64,000 nt of DNA, taken from NCBI GenBank assembly GCA_901472505.1, contig LR590468.1, positions 3,075,501-3,139,500 of the forward strand. The letters are read 5' to 3'. Shown here piece after piece: positions 55,635 through 64,000 of the stretch. Origin of the DNA: Proteus vulgaris. Its GTDB lineage: Bacteria > Pseudomonadota > Gammaproteobacteria > Enterobacterales > Enterobacteriaceae. The number at the start of each line of letters is the position of its first letter. Positions within the stretch are counted from its first letter, which is position 1. The notes beneath the pieces are model-generated. The model was not told the origin of the DNA. It did no database searches and saw only the letters and a program-made list of their open reading frames with translations. The position numbers were made by a program, and so were the translations under genes.

Positions 55635-57278
55635 ATGTCCAATAGTTTAATTAATACAGCGATGAGCGGACTTAATGCGGCACAAGCTGCGATGAGCACT
55701 ATCAGTAATAACATCGCTAATCAGAAAGTTAGTTGGTATAACCGTCAAATGACAGTATTTAATGAAAACGGGGGTACGATGACCGGTAATGGCTATATCG
55801 GTAATGGCGTAAACGTCAGTCGTATTCATCGTGAGTACAATGAATTCCTGGCTGGTCAATTGAATCGTGCCGTGACTAAACAAAGCGCCCTAAATAGCTA
55901 TACTAAAAACATCTCACAAATTAATGATTTGTTAGCAGATAAAGGGAATGATGTTTCGAGTGCAATTGACGAATTCTTTACTAGCTTACCAAACGTAACA
56001 AATAATGCAGAAGATAATCCTGCACGTACGACAGTTATTGGTAAAGCAGAAGCCATGGTTAATATGTTTGCAAAAGCAGACCAATCATTGCGTGATCTGG
56101 AAAAAGATATCAATAGTCAGGTAACGAATACCTCTAAAAACATCAATGAATACACAAAGCAGATCGCCAAATTAAATAACGAAATTAGTCGTTCTAAAGG
56201 CTTTAATGGTGCTGATCCGAATGACTTATTAGACCAACGTGATCGTTTAGTTCAAGAATTGAATACATTAGTGGATGTTCAAGTTACACAACAAGACGGT
56301 GGTTTTGTTAACGTGACATTTGCTAATGGTTTACCGTTAGTTTCTGGTACACGCGCTTATGAAGTGTCCGCTATTCCATCAAACAAAAACAGTGAACGCC
56401 TTGTTATCGGTTATAGCAATGGTATTGATGAAGTTCGTGAAGTGGATGCAAAACGCATTAAAGGCGGTGAACTTGGCGGTGCATACCGTAGCCGTAACGA
56501 AGTATTAGATCCAAGCCGTAATCAATTGAATCAATTAGCATTAGTGTTGGGTGATCAATTTAATAAACAACACAAAGAAGGCTATGATTTAAATGGTGAC
56601 AAAGGTGAGGATTTCTTTAAGTTAGGTGGTGCTCATGTAATGACGAACGGTAAAAACAAAGGTGATGCTACCTTTGATGTGAAATATACCGATTCTAAAG
56701 AAGTGAAAGCTGCTGACTATACCGTTACATATGAGGGTGGCAAATGGAATGTCACAGTAGAACCTGGTGAACGTAAATTTCAAGCCACACCTGATACGAC
56801 AACGGGCGAATTAAAATTCGAAGGTATGAGTATCAAAGTTAATGGCACACCACAAGAAGGTGATTCTATTGTGGTTCAATCTGTGGGTAATGTGATTGCA
56901 GGTATGGAAGTAGCTGTGACGGATCCAAGTAAGATTGCGGCTGCTGGCTCTAAAGATACAGGCCCAAGCGATAACGAAAATATGAAAAAATTGTTTGAGT
57001 TACCTGATGAAAAAATTATTGATGGTAAAACAACAATTGCTGGTGGGTATGGCTCATTGATTAGTATGGTGGGTAATAAAGTCAATACAGCACAAGTTGA
57101 TTTTGATGCACAGACCTCAATCACCAAAAGTATTCAGTCTCAGCAACAATCTGTTTCTGGTGTGAACTTGGATGAAGAATACGGTGAAATGTATCGTATC
57201 CAAGAATATTACATGGCAAATGCTAAAGTTATCCAAACAGCAAATACCATGTTTGATGCGATTATGCAGGTTTTATAA
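55635..57278 (+). CDS. flgK: Hook-associated protein 1 FlgK
   Basis: 547 residues (E. coli 547). SLINTAMSGLNAAQAAMSTI and SNNIANQKVSWYNRQM at the start; GVNLDEEYGEMYRIQEYYMA and NTMFDAIMQVL at the end, the D0 helices of HAP1. Joins hook to filament. AAAAGGATAGACA before the ATG. Confidence 0.95.
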   Translation: MSNSLINTAMSGLNAAQAAMSTISNNIANQKVSWYNRQMTVFNENGGTMTGNGYIGNGVNVSRIHREYNEFLAGQLNRAVTKQSALNSYTKNISQINDLLADKGNDVSSAIDEFFTSLPNVTNNAEDNPARTTVIGKAEAMVNMFAKADQSLRDLEKDINSQVTNTSKNINEYTKQIAKLNNEISRSKGFNGADPNDLLDQRDRLVQELNTLVDVQVTQQDGGFVNVTFANGLPLVSGTRAYEVSAIPSNKNSERLVIGYSNGIDEVREVDAKRIKGGELGGAYRSRNEVLDPSRNQLNQLALVLGDQFNKQHKEGYDLNGDKGEDFFKLGGAHVMTNGKNKGDATFDVKYTDSKEVKAADYTVTYEGGKWNVTVEPGERKFQATPDTTTGELKFEGMSIKVNGTPQEGDSIVVQSVGNVIAGMEVAVTDPSKIAAAGSKDTGPSDNENMKKLFELPDEKIIDGKTTIAGGYGSLISMVGNKVNTAQVDFDAQTSITKSIQSQQQSVSGVNLDEEYGEMYRIQEYYMANAKVIQTANTMFDAIMQVL

Positions 57279-57302
57279 GCCTCACGAATTAAGGAATAAA
57301 TT

Positions 57303-58247
57303 GTGCGCTTAAGTTCAAATCAAATATTTTCCCAGCGAATGGATAATATCACCAGTTCGCAAAGCAAATGGATGACTGAAGGAAATAAAATCTCCAGTGG
57401 TCGTCGTGTTGAAAAACCATCAGATGATCCAATGGCGGCTTCTCAAGCCGTTATGGTTAAGCAATCTGAATCACGTAACCAGCAATATGCAACAGCGCGT
57501 GGGTTTGCAAAAAACAGTATGTCTTTGCAAATGAGTTTAGCCAGTCAAATGGTTAATATTACAACTAAAATTCAAGAAACGCTGGTTGCTGCGGGTAATG
57601 ATGCAACATTAAGTGATGAAGACCGTTCATCTCTTGCTGATCAATTACAAGGTTTAAAAGATCAGCTAGTGGGTATTGGTAATACAAAAGATGGTGTGGG
57701 TCGCTATATTTTTGCTGGTTTCCAATCAGATAAACCGCCTTTTGTGGCTGATGCAACAGGCAAAATCACCTACCAAGGTGGTGATAAACAAATTACCCAA
57801 AAAGTAGATAGTAATATTGAAATGGTCACTAACTTCACTGGGATTGAAACATTACAATCTTCAGGGAGTAAAGGAACAGCACCGGATATTTTTGAAGCAT
57901 TAGATGGTGCTATTACTGCATTACGTGAACCGTTAACAGGTAAACCACAAGCAGATCGTGATGCAGCATTAGAAAAAATTGATGCTGCAAACCGTGTTAA
58001 CCGTGCAACCTTAAATAATATTTCAAGTGTTGAGGCCAAGTTAGGTTTACAACTTCAAGAACTTGATAATTTGGATGATTTAGGGGCAGATACGTCGTTA
58101 AGAAACGCAAAACGTTTAAGTGAATTACGCGATTTAGACTGGACGCAAGCCATTTCTGATTATTACCAAGAAGAGTCTGTATTACAGGCTTCTTATAAAG
58201 TCTTTAATGATATGAAAGACATGTCGATGTTCAAAATGTATCGCTAA
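57303..58247 (+). CDS. flgL: Hook-associated protein 3 FlgL
   Basis: 314 residues (317 in E. coli). MRLSSNQIFSQRMDNITSSQ with KISSGRRVEKPSDDPMAASQ, the flagellin-like N-terminal D0; ends SDYYQEESVLQASYKVFNDM. Second junction protein. TTG or GTG start (GTG at 57303). A terminator follows. Confidence 0.95.
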   Translation: MRLSSNQIFSQRMDNITSSQSKWMTEGNKISSGRRVEKPSDDPMAASQAVMVKQSESRNQQYATARGFAKNSMSLQMSLASQMVNITTKIQETLVAAGNDATLSDEDRSSLADQLQGLKDQLVGIGNTKDGVGRYIFAGFQSDKPPFVADATGKITYQGGDKQITQKVDSNIEMVTNFTGIETLQSSGSKGTAPDIFEALDGAITALREPLTGKPQADRDAALEKIDAANRVNRATLNNISSVEAKLGLQLQELDNLDDLGADTSLRNAKRLSELRDLDWTQAISDYYQEESVLQASYKVFNDMKDMSMFKMYR

Positions 58248-58277
58248 TTATTTAGTACTGTTTTAAGATATTTTGAT

Positions 58278-58313
58278 ATCACCCCTGGTATTTATTTATC
58301 AGGGGATTTTTTT
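58278..58313 (+). terminator. Terminator of the flg operon
   Basis: CCCCTG (58282-58287) pairs with CAGGGG (58300-58305), with outer ATC/GAT, then T7. Confidence 0.88.
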
Positions 58314-58392
58314 ATTTAATGTAAGCACCAGCCATAACATTATGCTTTTTTTCTAGCTGAGTATCTGCATCCCAGTTGGGACGATTAGAATT

Positions 58393-58655
58393 TTATTTAT
58401 TTGATTCAGTTATTTTTTGCTTAATTTTACTAGGTGTAATATTGCGTAATTGAGCTACTAAAATATATTTTCTTGCTACACTTTCAATCGTTTCTTTTGC
58501 CACTCTGTTAAGGCAATACCATTATCTTCACTCTTTTATAAGTTAGCTTTGATCATGAAATCAATAATTTCTTCATATTCACTTTGGATTGATGCTTGAT
58601 GCATAACGGTTAATAGTTGTTCGTGTGGAGATGTGTTTGAGCTTTTGTTTTTATA
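58393..58655 (-). pseudogene. Remnant of a small protein gene, ankyrin-like
   Basis: Minus-strand frames 3' of fliR carry protein-like text broken by a stop and a frameshift. SPHEQLLTVMHQASIQSEYE-type sequence (ending IDFMIKANL then TAA), followed by KSEDNGIALTEWQ and, in another frame, KETIESVARKYILVAQLRNI ending at TAA 58393-58395. The first part resembles the end of an ankyrin-type helical repeat. It lacks a start and is probably the decayed 3' end of a transferred or duplicated gene. The stop codon is not explained by an indel alone. Confidence 0.4.
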
Positions 58656-58704
58656 GTGCTTAGTATTTATATATTATACAAGAATAGGTAACTTGATTTA
58701 AATC

Positions 58705-59487
58705 TCAAGAAATCAACTGGTGTAATATTAAAGTGATGCGATTAAACGTATCGCTAAAGACGCGCTCTGTAAATACAGGTAATGCGGGCATAATCATCGA
58801 TAATGCTAACATGCCTATGGTGAGGGTAAGCGGAAAACCAACCACAAAGACAGATAGTTGTGGTGTCATACGGTTTAGAATACCTAATGAAAGATTAAGA
58901 ACAAGGAGTAGGGTGATTAATGGCATGGCTAGCATCATACCGTTAATAAAGATTGTGCCTCCACTTTGAACTAAAGTGAGAATGCCGATTGAGTTAAATG
59001 TTTGATTTCCAATAGGAACGACATAAAATGTATCTACTAATATTGATATTAACCATAAATGTCCGTCAAACACTAAAAATAGTAACATCGTCAACATATT
59101 AAAGATACGTGCCAAAATAGGCATGTTAGGGCCACCCGATGGATCGACGAAGGTAGCAAATGAAAGCCCCATTTGTAAACCAATCACTTCACCGGCATGA
59201 CGAACAGAAGCGAATGCCAACTGCATCGATAGCCCTAGAATTGTACCAATCAAAATTTGCTGCAACAGAACCCAAAAGGCAATAAGCGAGAATAAAGGCA
59301 CATTACTTTGTGGTAAGCCAGGTGCGACTAATGCTGTAATTAAAAAAGCGAGTGCAATACGGAATTTCTTCGGTGTCTGCTTTTCACTAAATAGTGGCGC
59401 AGTACTAAAAAGTGCAAGAATACGCACAAATGGCCAGAAAAAATCACTCATGTAGCCGTTAAGCATTTCACTGGTCAGAGTTATCAT
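58705..59487 (-). CDS. fliR: Flagellar export protein FliR
   Basis: 260 residues (261 in E. coli), about six membrane helices: FFWPFVRILALFSTAPLFSE, LQMGLSFATFVDPSGGPN, VVGFPLTLTIGMLALSMIMP. Part of the FliPQR export pore. It is the last gene of a minus-strand operon. Confidence 0.94.
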   Translation of the reverse strand: MITLTSEMLNGYMSDFFWPFVRILALFSTAPLFSEKQTPKKFRIALAFLITALVAPGLPQSNVPLFSLIAFWVLLQQILIGTILGLSMQLAFASVRHAGEVIGLQMGLSFATFVDPSGGPNMPILARIFNMLTMLLFLVFDGHLWLISILVDTFYVVPIGNQTFNSIGILTLVQSGGTIFINGMMLAMPLITLLLVLNLSLGILNRMTPQLSVFVVGFPLTLTIGMLALSMIMPALPVFTERVFSDTFNRITLILHQLIS

Positions 59488-59492
59488 TGCAA

Positions 59493-59762
59493 TTAACCAA
59501 TCATTCCAGGAATGCCTGTAAATAAGTTATGCATATAATCAATAAGCAAGCTTAACATCCAAGGTCCTGCGACTAAAATAGCCACTAATACCGCAAGAAT
59601 TTTAGGGATAAACGATAATGTCATTTCGTTTATCTGCGTTGCTGCTTGAAGCATACTGATCACAAGACCCGTCACAAGTGCTGACAATAAAAGAGGGCCA
59701 GCGAGAGATAAAGCGATTTTCATCGCTTCTGTACCTAGTGCTAAGACAGATTCTGGTGTCAT
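59493..59762 (-). CDS. fliQ: Flagellar export protein FliQ
   Basis: 89 residues, exactly the E. coli length, two membrane helices: MTPESVLALGTEAMKIAL and SMLQAATQINEMTLSFIPKI. FliPQR pore subunit. Confidence 0.95.
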   Translation of the reverse strand: MTPESVLALGTEAMKIALSLAGPLLLSALVTGLVISMLQAATQINEMTLSFIPKILAVLVAILVAGPWMLSLLIDYMHNLFTGIPGMIG

Positions 59763-59776
59763 GGATTACCTCTGCG

Positions 59777-60547
59777 CTAATTAAAAAAGCTTTGTGCGAG
59801 CGAGCCTAGTATTAATTGCCAACCGTCAACTAACACAAAAAGCATGAGTTTAAAAGGCAATGAGACTGTTGCAGGAGGCACCATCATCATACCAAGGGCC
59901 ATTAAGACACTAGCAACGACTAAGTCAATGATAAGAAAAGGAATAAAAATCATAAAACCGATTTGGAAGGCGGTTTTTAGTTCACTCGTAATATAAGCAG
60001 GCACCAAAATACGCATGGGCACACTTTCGCGAGTTTCAAACGCAGGTGCATCAGCAAGACGAGCAAATAGCGCTAAGTCAGTTTCACGTGTTTGTTGCAT
60101 CATAAACTGGCGCAAAGGTTTAGAACCATTCTCTAATGCTTGCTCAAAGGTAATTTGATCTTCAGTAAATGGCATATAGGCATCTTGATAAATTTTATCA
60201 AATACAGGCGCCATAATGAAAAAGGTCATAAATAACGCCAAACCAAGAACCACTTGGTTTGGTGGTGCTGATGGCGTTCCTAATGCATTACGTAATAATC
60301 CTAATACAATGATAATCCTAGTAAAACTTGTCATCATCAGCAAAACAGCAGGGATAAAACCTAATGCTGTAATGAAAATCAAGGTTTGTACTGGCAATGA
60401 CCAACTTTGGCCACCACCCGGTAAAGGTTGTGTAATAACACTTGGAAACTGAGCAAACGCACTGGTCGGGAACAAGATTAAAACCAGCACACTAGCGAAG
60501 AGACGCCAACGCGTTAATGCGTTAAAAAAAGTGACACACTGATGCAT
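59777..60547 (-). CDS. fliP: Flagellar export protein FliP
   Basis: 256 residues. Signal-like first helix ending PTSAFAQ, then [20 protein letters not shown] and [40 protein letters not shown], and [20 protein letters not shown]. Main pore subunit. Overlaps fliO by one base. Confidence 0.95.
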   Translation of the reverse strand: MHQCVTFFNALTRWRLFASVLVLILFPTSAFAQFPSVITQPLPGGGQSWSLPVQTLIFITALGFIPAVLLMMTSFTRIIIVLGLLRNALGTPSAPPNQVVLGLALFMTFFIMAPVFDKIYQDAYMPFTEDQITFEQALENGSKPLRQFMMQQTRETDLALFARLADAPAFETRESVPMRILVPAYITSELKTAFQIGFMIFIPFLIIDLVVASVLMALGMMMVPPATVSLPFKLMLFVLVDGWQLILGSLAQSFFN

Positions 60548-60993
60548 TATGAGTTGCCTTTATCTCGCTTTAGCGTTTTTTGTAATAATTGAGTAAACAA
60601 TGGCGATGTAGATGATGTTGTCGCTTCCTGCGAGGCTTTTTCAGGGATAGGTAACTTATGCAACAGGTTTATCTGTGATGGTGTTACCCCTAACACAAGC
60701 CATTCCTGTTCAATTTCAACCACCACCACACGTTCTTTTGTACCCAATGAACAACTTGCCTTAACGTTAAGCTGTGTTGTTGTGCCTTTTAATGAGCCAC
60801 GGGCAAAACCAAAGCGACGAAATAACCACATAGCAACAATAATAAGAACGATGATGCCTGCAAGCGCCGTGCTGACTTGAGCAAGACTTTGACTGACAGG
60901 CAAGGGTTGTGTAGTGGGTTGAACGGTCTGTGTTATAGCGGGCGCGGTAGTATTTACCGCACCTTGGCTGGAAAAGGAAGGAAGCTGTTCCAT
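60547..60993 (-). CDS. fliO: Flagellar export protein FliO
   Basis: 148 residues (121 in E. coli) with one membrane helix (about 40-62: [20 protein letters not shown]) and a small cytoplasmic domain with [20 protein letters not shown]. The Thr/Gln/Pro-rich N-terminus makes it longer than usual. Needed for FliP assembly. Confidence 0.9.
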   Translation of the reverse strand: MEQLPSFSSQGAVNTTAPAITQTVQPTTQPLPVSQSLAQVSTALAGIIVLIIVAMWLFRRFGFARGSLKGTTTQLNVKASCSLGTKERVVVVEIEQEWLVLGVTPSQINLLHKLPIPEKASQEATTSSTSPLFTQLLQKTLKRDKGNS

Positions 60994-60996
60994 AGA

Positions 60997-61407
60997 TTAA
61001 CGACTCAGACGACGCATACGTTCTGATGGTGTAATAATATCGGTAATACGAATACCGTATTTATCAGAAACAACGACAACTTCACCTTGAGCGATTAAAT
61101 AGCCATTAATAAGAATATCAAGAGGCTCACCAGCTAAACCATCCAGTGAAACGACAGAACCTTGAGATAGGCTGAGTAATTTTTTAATGGTCATTTTGGT
61201 GCGGCCTAATTCTACCGTTAATTTGACTGGAATATCCATGATCAAATTGATATCGGATAGGTGATTAAGCGTATCGTCTTCAGGTAAAAGATGTTCAAAT
61301 AAATCGGAACTATTATCCTGGCTTTTCCCAGTTTGCTGTTCCATTGCATCAGCCCACATATCCTCAGCCGATTGTGAATTATCAGTTGGGCGATTTGCAT
61401 CACTCAT
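60997..61407 (-). CDS. fliN: Flagellar motor switch protein FliN
   Basis: 136 residues (137 in E. coli). Acidic variable N-terminus, then the SpoA domain NLIMDIPVKLTVELGRTKMT and LSQGSVVSLDGLAGEPLDIL. C-ring subunit. ATG at 61407, after GAGGAACAAACCA, overlaps fliM by 8 bases; the longer frame to 61422 would start without a ribosome site. Confidence 0.95.
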   Translation of the reverse strand: MSDANRPTDNSQSAEDMWADAMEQQTGKSQDNSSDLFEHLLPEDDTLNHLSDINLIMDIPVKLTVELGRTKMTIKKLLSLSQGSVVSLDGLAGEPLDILINGYLIAQGEVVVVSDKYGIRITDIITPSERMRRLSR

Positions 61408-62431
61408 TGGTTTGTTCCTCATCCAGAGCGTTTAAAACAGGGTTAATTAGGTGTTCAACACGAAGGGCATATTGCCCATTTACTGTACCGTATTGGCTTG
61501 TTAATACGGGCACACCATCAACATGTGCAATCAATCTTTCTGGTTTATCAATAGGGATAACATCCCCTTCTTTAAGTGTAAGCACTTTTGATAAACGCAG
61601 TGGGATGTCAGTAAAGTTTGCGACCAGTTCAAGTTCTGAATGCTGAACCTGGTTGACTAAACTATCTAACCAAACCCCATCTTCTTGACGAACATTTTCA
61701 ATTGGTGGATTAATCAGTCGTTCACGTAATGGTTCAATCATGGCAAATGGAATACAAATGCTAAATTCCCCGACCATTGAACCGATCTCTACCTGAAAAG
61801 GTGTCGTAACAACAATGTCATTCGGTGATGAGGTGATATTGGTAAACTTCACTTGCATCTCAGAACGAACATATTCAACTTGAATTTTGAAAATGGAATC
61901 CCAAGCATCACGGTAGGCATCCAGTGCCAACTTCAACATTTTGTTGATGATCCGTTGCTCTGTGTTGGTAAATTCACGTCCTTCCACAGGGATTGGAAAA
62001 CGGCCATCACCACCAAACAGGTTATCTACCGCGATATAAACCAGATTCGGTTCAAAGGTAAATAACGCGGTGCCTCGTAATGGTTTTAAATGCACCAAGT
62101 TAAGATTTGTTGGTACAGGTAAATTACGAGCAAAGTCGTGATAAGGGTGGATTTTAACACCACCAACAGTAATATCAGGGCTCCGGCGGAGCATGTTAAA
62201 CAGCCCCATACGGAATTGACGCGCAAAGCGTTCGTTAATGATTTCTAACGACTGTAAACGTTCTCGAACCACACGGCGTTGCGTGTTGGGGTCATAAGGC
62301 TGAATATCCGGTTCATTCGGATCCTTCGCTATCGCAGGTTCCCTGTTCGCGCTTTTTTTGGCGTCGTCACCTGATGTGTCATCATTCAACAGAGCATCAA
62401 TCTCTGCCTGTGAAAGGATATTATCGCTCAT
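61400..62431 (-). CDS. fliM: Flagellar motor switch protein FliM
   Basis: 343 residues (334 in E. coli). MSDNILSQAEIDALLNDD is the CheY-binding EIDALL motif; the central CheC-like domain and the C-terminal SpoA domain (IPLRLSKVLTLKEGDVIPID) follow. It receives CheY-phosphate and sets rotation direction. Confidence 0.96.
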   Translation of the reverse strand: MSDNILSQAEIDALLNDDTSGDDAKKSANREPAIAKDPNEPDIQPYDPNTQRRVVRERLQSLEIINERFARQFRMGLFNMLRRSPDITVGGVKIHPYHDFARNLPVPTNLNLVHLKPLRGTALFTFEPNLVYIAVDNLFGGDGRFPIPVEGREFTNTEQRIINKMLKLALDAYRDAWDSIFKIQVEYVRSEMQVKFTNITSSPNDIVVTTPFQVEIGSMVGEFSICIPFAMIEPLRERLINPPIENVRQEDGVWLDSLVNQVQHSELELVANFTDIPLRLSKVLTLKEGDVIPIDKPERLIAHVDGVPVLTSQYGTVNGQYALRVEHLINPVLNALDEEQTNE

Positions 62432-62436
62432 AATGA

Positions 62437-62919
62437 TTATCGCAGAATAAACGTGGTAAACAGTACATCGGAGAGGATCTGTTCAGATTCTCCCGGTACG
62501 AGAGTCGGTCTCAGCGTTTCTTTTACATCCGTCATTAGCTGGAGTTTTCCATTGTCTGTCGCAAGCTTATTAGCCTGTTGACGAGAAAGCAGTAATAACA
62601 AGCGACTACGAACTTCAGGTAAATAATCATGTAGACGCTTACGAGTGTCTTCATTATGTAATCTTAATGTGATCCCTATGTAGAGCACTCTGTCTAAGTG
62701 TTCTTCGTCATCAATTAGATTTACCGTAAAGGGTTCTAATGACATAAAAACGGGTGCTGGTATAACTTTTTGCTGACTAGTGCCCGCTGAACCTGATTTA
62801 GCATGCTTCAATGCCCACCAACTATATCCACCGAATGCCGCTGCAATAATGGCGATCACCAGTAATACGATGATCAGAATTAAGCTATAGCTTTTACGTT
62901 CATTGCTGTAATTAGACAT
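62437..62919 (-). CDS. fliL: Flagellar basal-body protein FliL
   Basis: 160 residues (154 in E. coli). One membrane helix (about 12-34: LILIIVLLVIAIIAAAFGGY) and a periplasmic stomatin-like domain with LEPFTVNLIDDEEHLDRVLY. It surrounds and supports stators; in Proteus mirabilis loss of FliL is known to alter surface sensing and swarmer control. Confidence 0.94.
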   Translation of the reverse strand: MSNYSNERKSYSLILIIVLLVIAIIAAAFGGYSWWALKHAKSGSAGTSQQKVIPAPVFMSLEPFTVNLIDDEEHLDRVLYIGITLRLHNEDTRKRLHDYLPEVRSRLLLLLSRQQANKLATDNGKLQLMTDVKETLRPTLVPGESEQILSDVLFTTFILR

Positions 62920-63096
62920 GGACAGTTAAATTCCTGTTTTGTAGTGGATACGTGTTCACTGTTGTGGACTTCCATATCCATCTAAATCAACCTTAATTAT
63001 CCCGCTATTTCTGTTTTTTAATGGCAGAAACAGATAGGGAAAAAACCATTAACTCTTACGTTTATTGACATAGTGTGTCTTCCCAATACATTTGTA

Positions 63097-64000
63097 TTAG
63101 GCAAAAATATCAACACCACCACGAGCAGATGCTAATTCTTGAGGCGTAAGAGTTATCTTTTGTAGTGCCGGTTCAGAGGTTAATTGCATTGAATTACCCT
63201 CGCTTCCTTGATGATTATCGGCACCATCTCCACTAAATTGAGAGGAATCTGACATATTTTGTTGTTGCCAACTGTCATTAGTGTCGCTAGACACCTGACT
63301 TTGCGTGAGCTGGATCCCGTTTTCAGAGAGTGCTTGACGCAATTGGTGCATGGCATTTTCTAATACAGAACGAACTTGACCGCTTTGTGACGCAAGGTGT
63401 AACTGAGCCTGTCCATCTTCTATTTTCATGCGAATATGCAATGAACCTAGCTCTTCAGGATGTAAACGTAACTCCGCTTTCTGTAAGCCATTACGGCTAA
63501 ACATCACAATTTGCTGATTAAGCTGTTGTTGCCACTCAGGTGTGCCCACTTGTGCATTTAATACTTGTGTTGCCATTGGTGAAAATTGCATTTGTGGTTG
63601 TGTTGATGAGTGAGCATGACCTGTAACGCCTTGTGAAGCAAAAGAAGATGAGGTAGGCAGTGTGTTGTGAAGTTCGCTTTCTGCAACACGGTTACCGGTC
63701 ACCATTTGTTGAGCAACATTGTCCGTTAATTTTGCAGTGGCAACTTGCTTATCCCCATTTAGCAATGCATTCACTTTTTCTGCAGTTGGCGTTAAAAGGG
63801 TTGCGATGCTATCAACTTTTTTGGCAGAAGGTTTTTCTGTTTGATTAGCACCAGCAAGTGTACTTTCTGTTGCTAATGTCGCTGTCTCTGGACGTAGCTG
63901 GGTTAACAAGGACTTTTCATCTGATTTTGATAGATTAAGCTTGTCGGTAAGGTTGAAGTCCGACAACTCGGTATCTTTTGAAAGTGCGTGTGTTAACGAA
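63097..64000 (-). CDS. fliK: Flagellar hook-length control protein FliK, N-terminus outside the window
   Basis: The frame stays open to the right edge, so at least 300 residues are visible and the true start lies beyond. The C-terminal substrate-switch domain reads LRLHPEELGSLHIRMKIEDG and GQAQLHLASQSGQVRSVLEN, then LRQALSENGIQLTQSQVSSD, followed by a Gln/Ser-rich tail. FliK measures hook length and triggers FlhB switching. It heads, or follows in, the fliKLMNOPQR operon, 177 bases before fliL. Confidence 0.92.
   Translation of the reverse strand, partial: SLTHALSKDTELSDFNLTDKLNLSKSDEKSLLTQLRPETATLATESTLAGANQTEKPSAKKVDSIATLLTPTAEKVNALLNGDKQVATAKLTDNVAQQMVTGNRVAESELHNTLPTSSSFASQGVTGHAHSSTQPQMQFSPMATQVLNAQVGTPEWQQQLNQQIVMFSRNGLQKAELRLHPEELGSLHIRMKIEDGQAQLHLASQSGQVRSVLENAMHQLRQALSENGIQLTQSQVSSDTNDSWQQQNMSDSSQFSGDGADNHQGSEGNSMQLTSEPALQKITLTPQELASARGGVDIFA

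Overview
The window is a low-GC enterobacterial chromosome segment, most likely from Proteus. Four things point there: the AT-rich base composition, a complete tetrathionate reductase locus, a CatB-type acetyltransferase gene, and an uninterrupted flagellar and chemotaxis supercluster with flhDC at its head. The block mdtG-lpxL ... bssS-pyrC ... flg recalls the Escherichia coli 24-min region, but here the ttr genes and the whole flhDC-mot-che-flh block sit inside it. The species is not resolved from the sequence.

Layout. 0-9.9 kb holds metabolic and surface genes: the end of an Old Yellow Enzyme gene, a frame-broken xenobiotic acetyltransferase, a YadA-like trimeric autotransporter, a hotdog thioesterase, a PhzF protein, a POT peptide transporter, mdtG (frame-broken) and lpxL. 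9.9-17.3 kb is ttrR-ttrS diverging from ttrB-ttrC-ttrA, a regulated anaerobic tetrathionate respiration module. 17.4-20 kb has a LuxR-type regulator resembling RcsA, bssS (frame-broken) and pyrC. 20.1-23.1 kb carries four tRNA-Asn(GTT) genes on the minus strand, with an AraC regulator and an mdaB-like quinone reductase between copies 3 and 4. 23.2-25.8 kb has ylaC, a CspE-like gene, a small SH3-like ORF and mgtC. 25.9-29.4 kb is a 3.5-kb gene-free AT-rich stretch ending in the flhDC control region. 29.4-64 kb is flhDC, motAB-cheAW, two chemoreceptors-cheRBYZ, flhBA, flgNMA, flgBCDEFGHIJKL, then fliRQPONMLK on the minus strand, running off the right edge inside fliK.

How it works together. FlhDC, whose leader shows a perfect CRP palindrome and a 13/14 RcsAB-box match, should switch on the hook-basal-body operons (flg, flhBA, fli). 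Near-consensus sigma-28 promoters with exact 11-bp spacing precede flgMN, flgKL and the chemoreceptor operon, and one lies inside the 3' end of flhC ahead of motA. This is the classic late-class arrangement.

Two points stand out. First, mgtC is preceded by a 16-codon leader ORF with three consecutive proline codons. These codons overlap a 10-nt segment perfectly complementary to the mgtC ribosome-binding site, which suggests a translation-coupled switch. Second, eight one-base indels, mostly in homopolymers, break five protein genes and one tRNA copy. They look like consensus sequencing errors more than real gene loss, so flhC, flgH, mdtG, bssS and the catB-like gene should not be called dead without resequencing.
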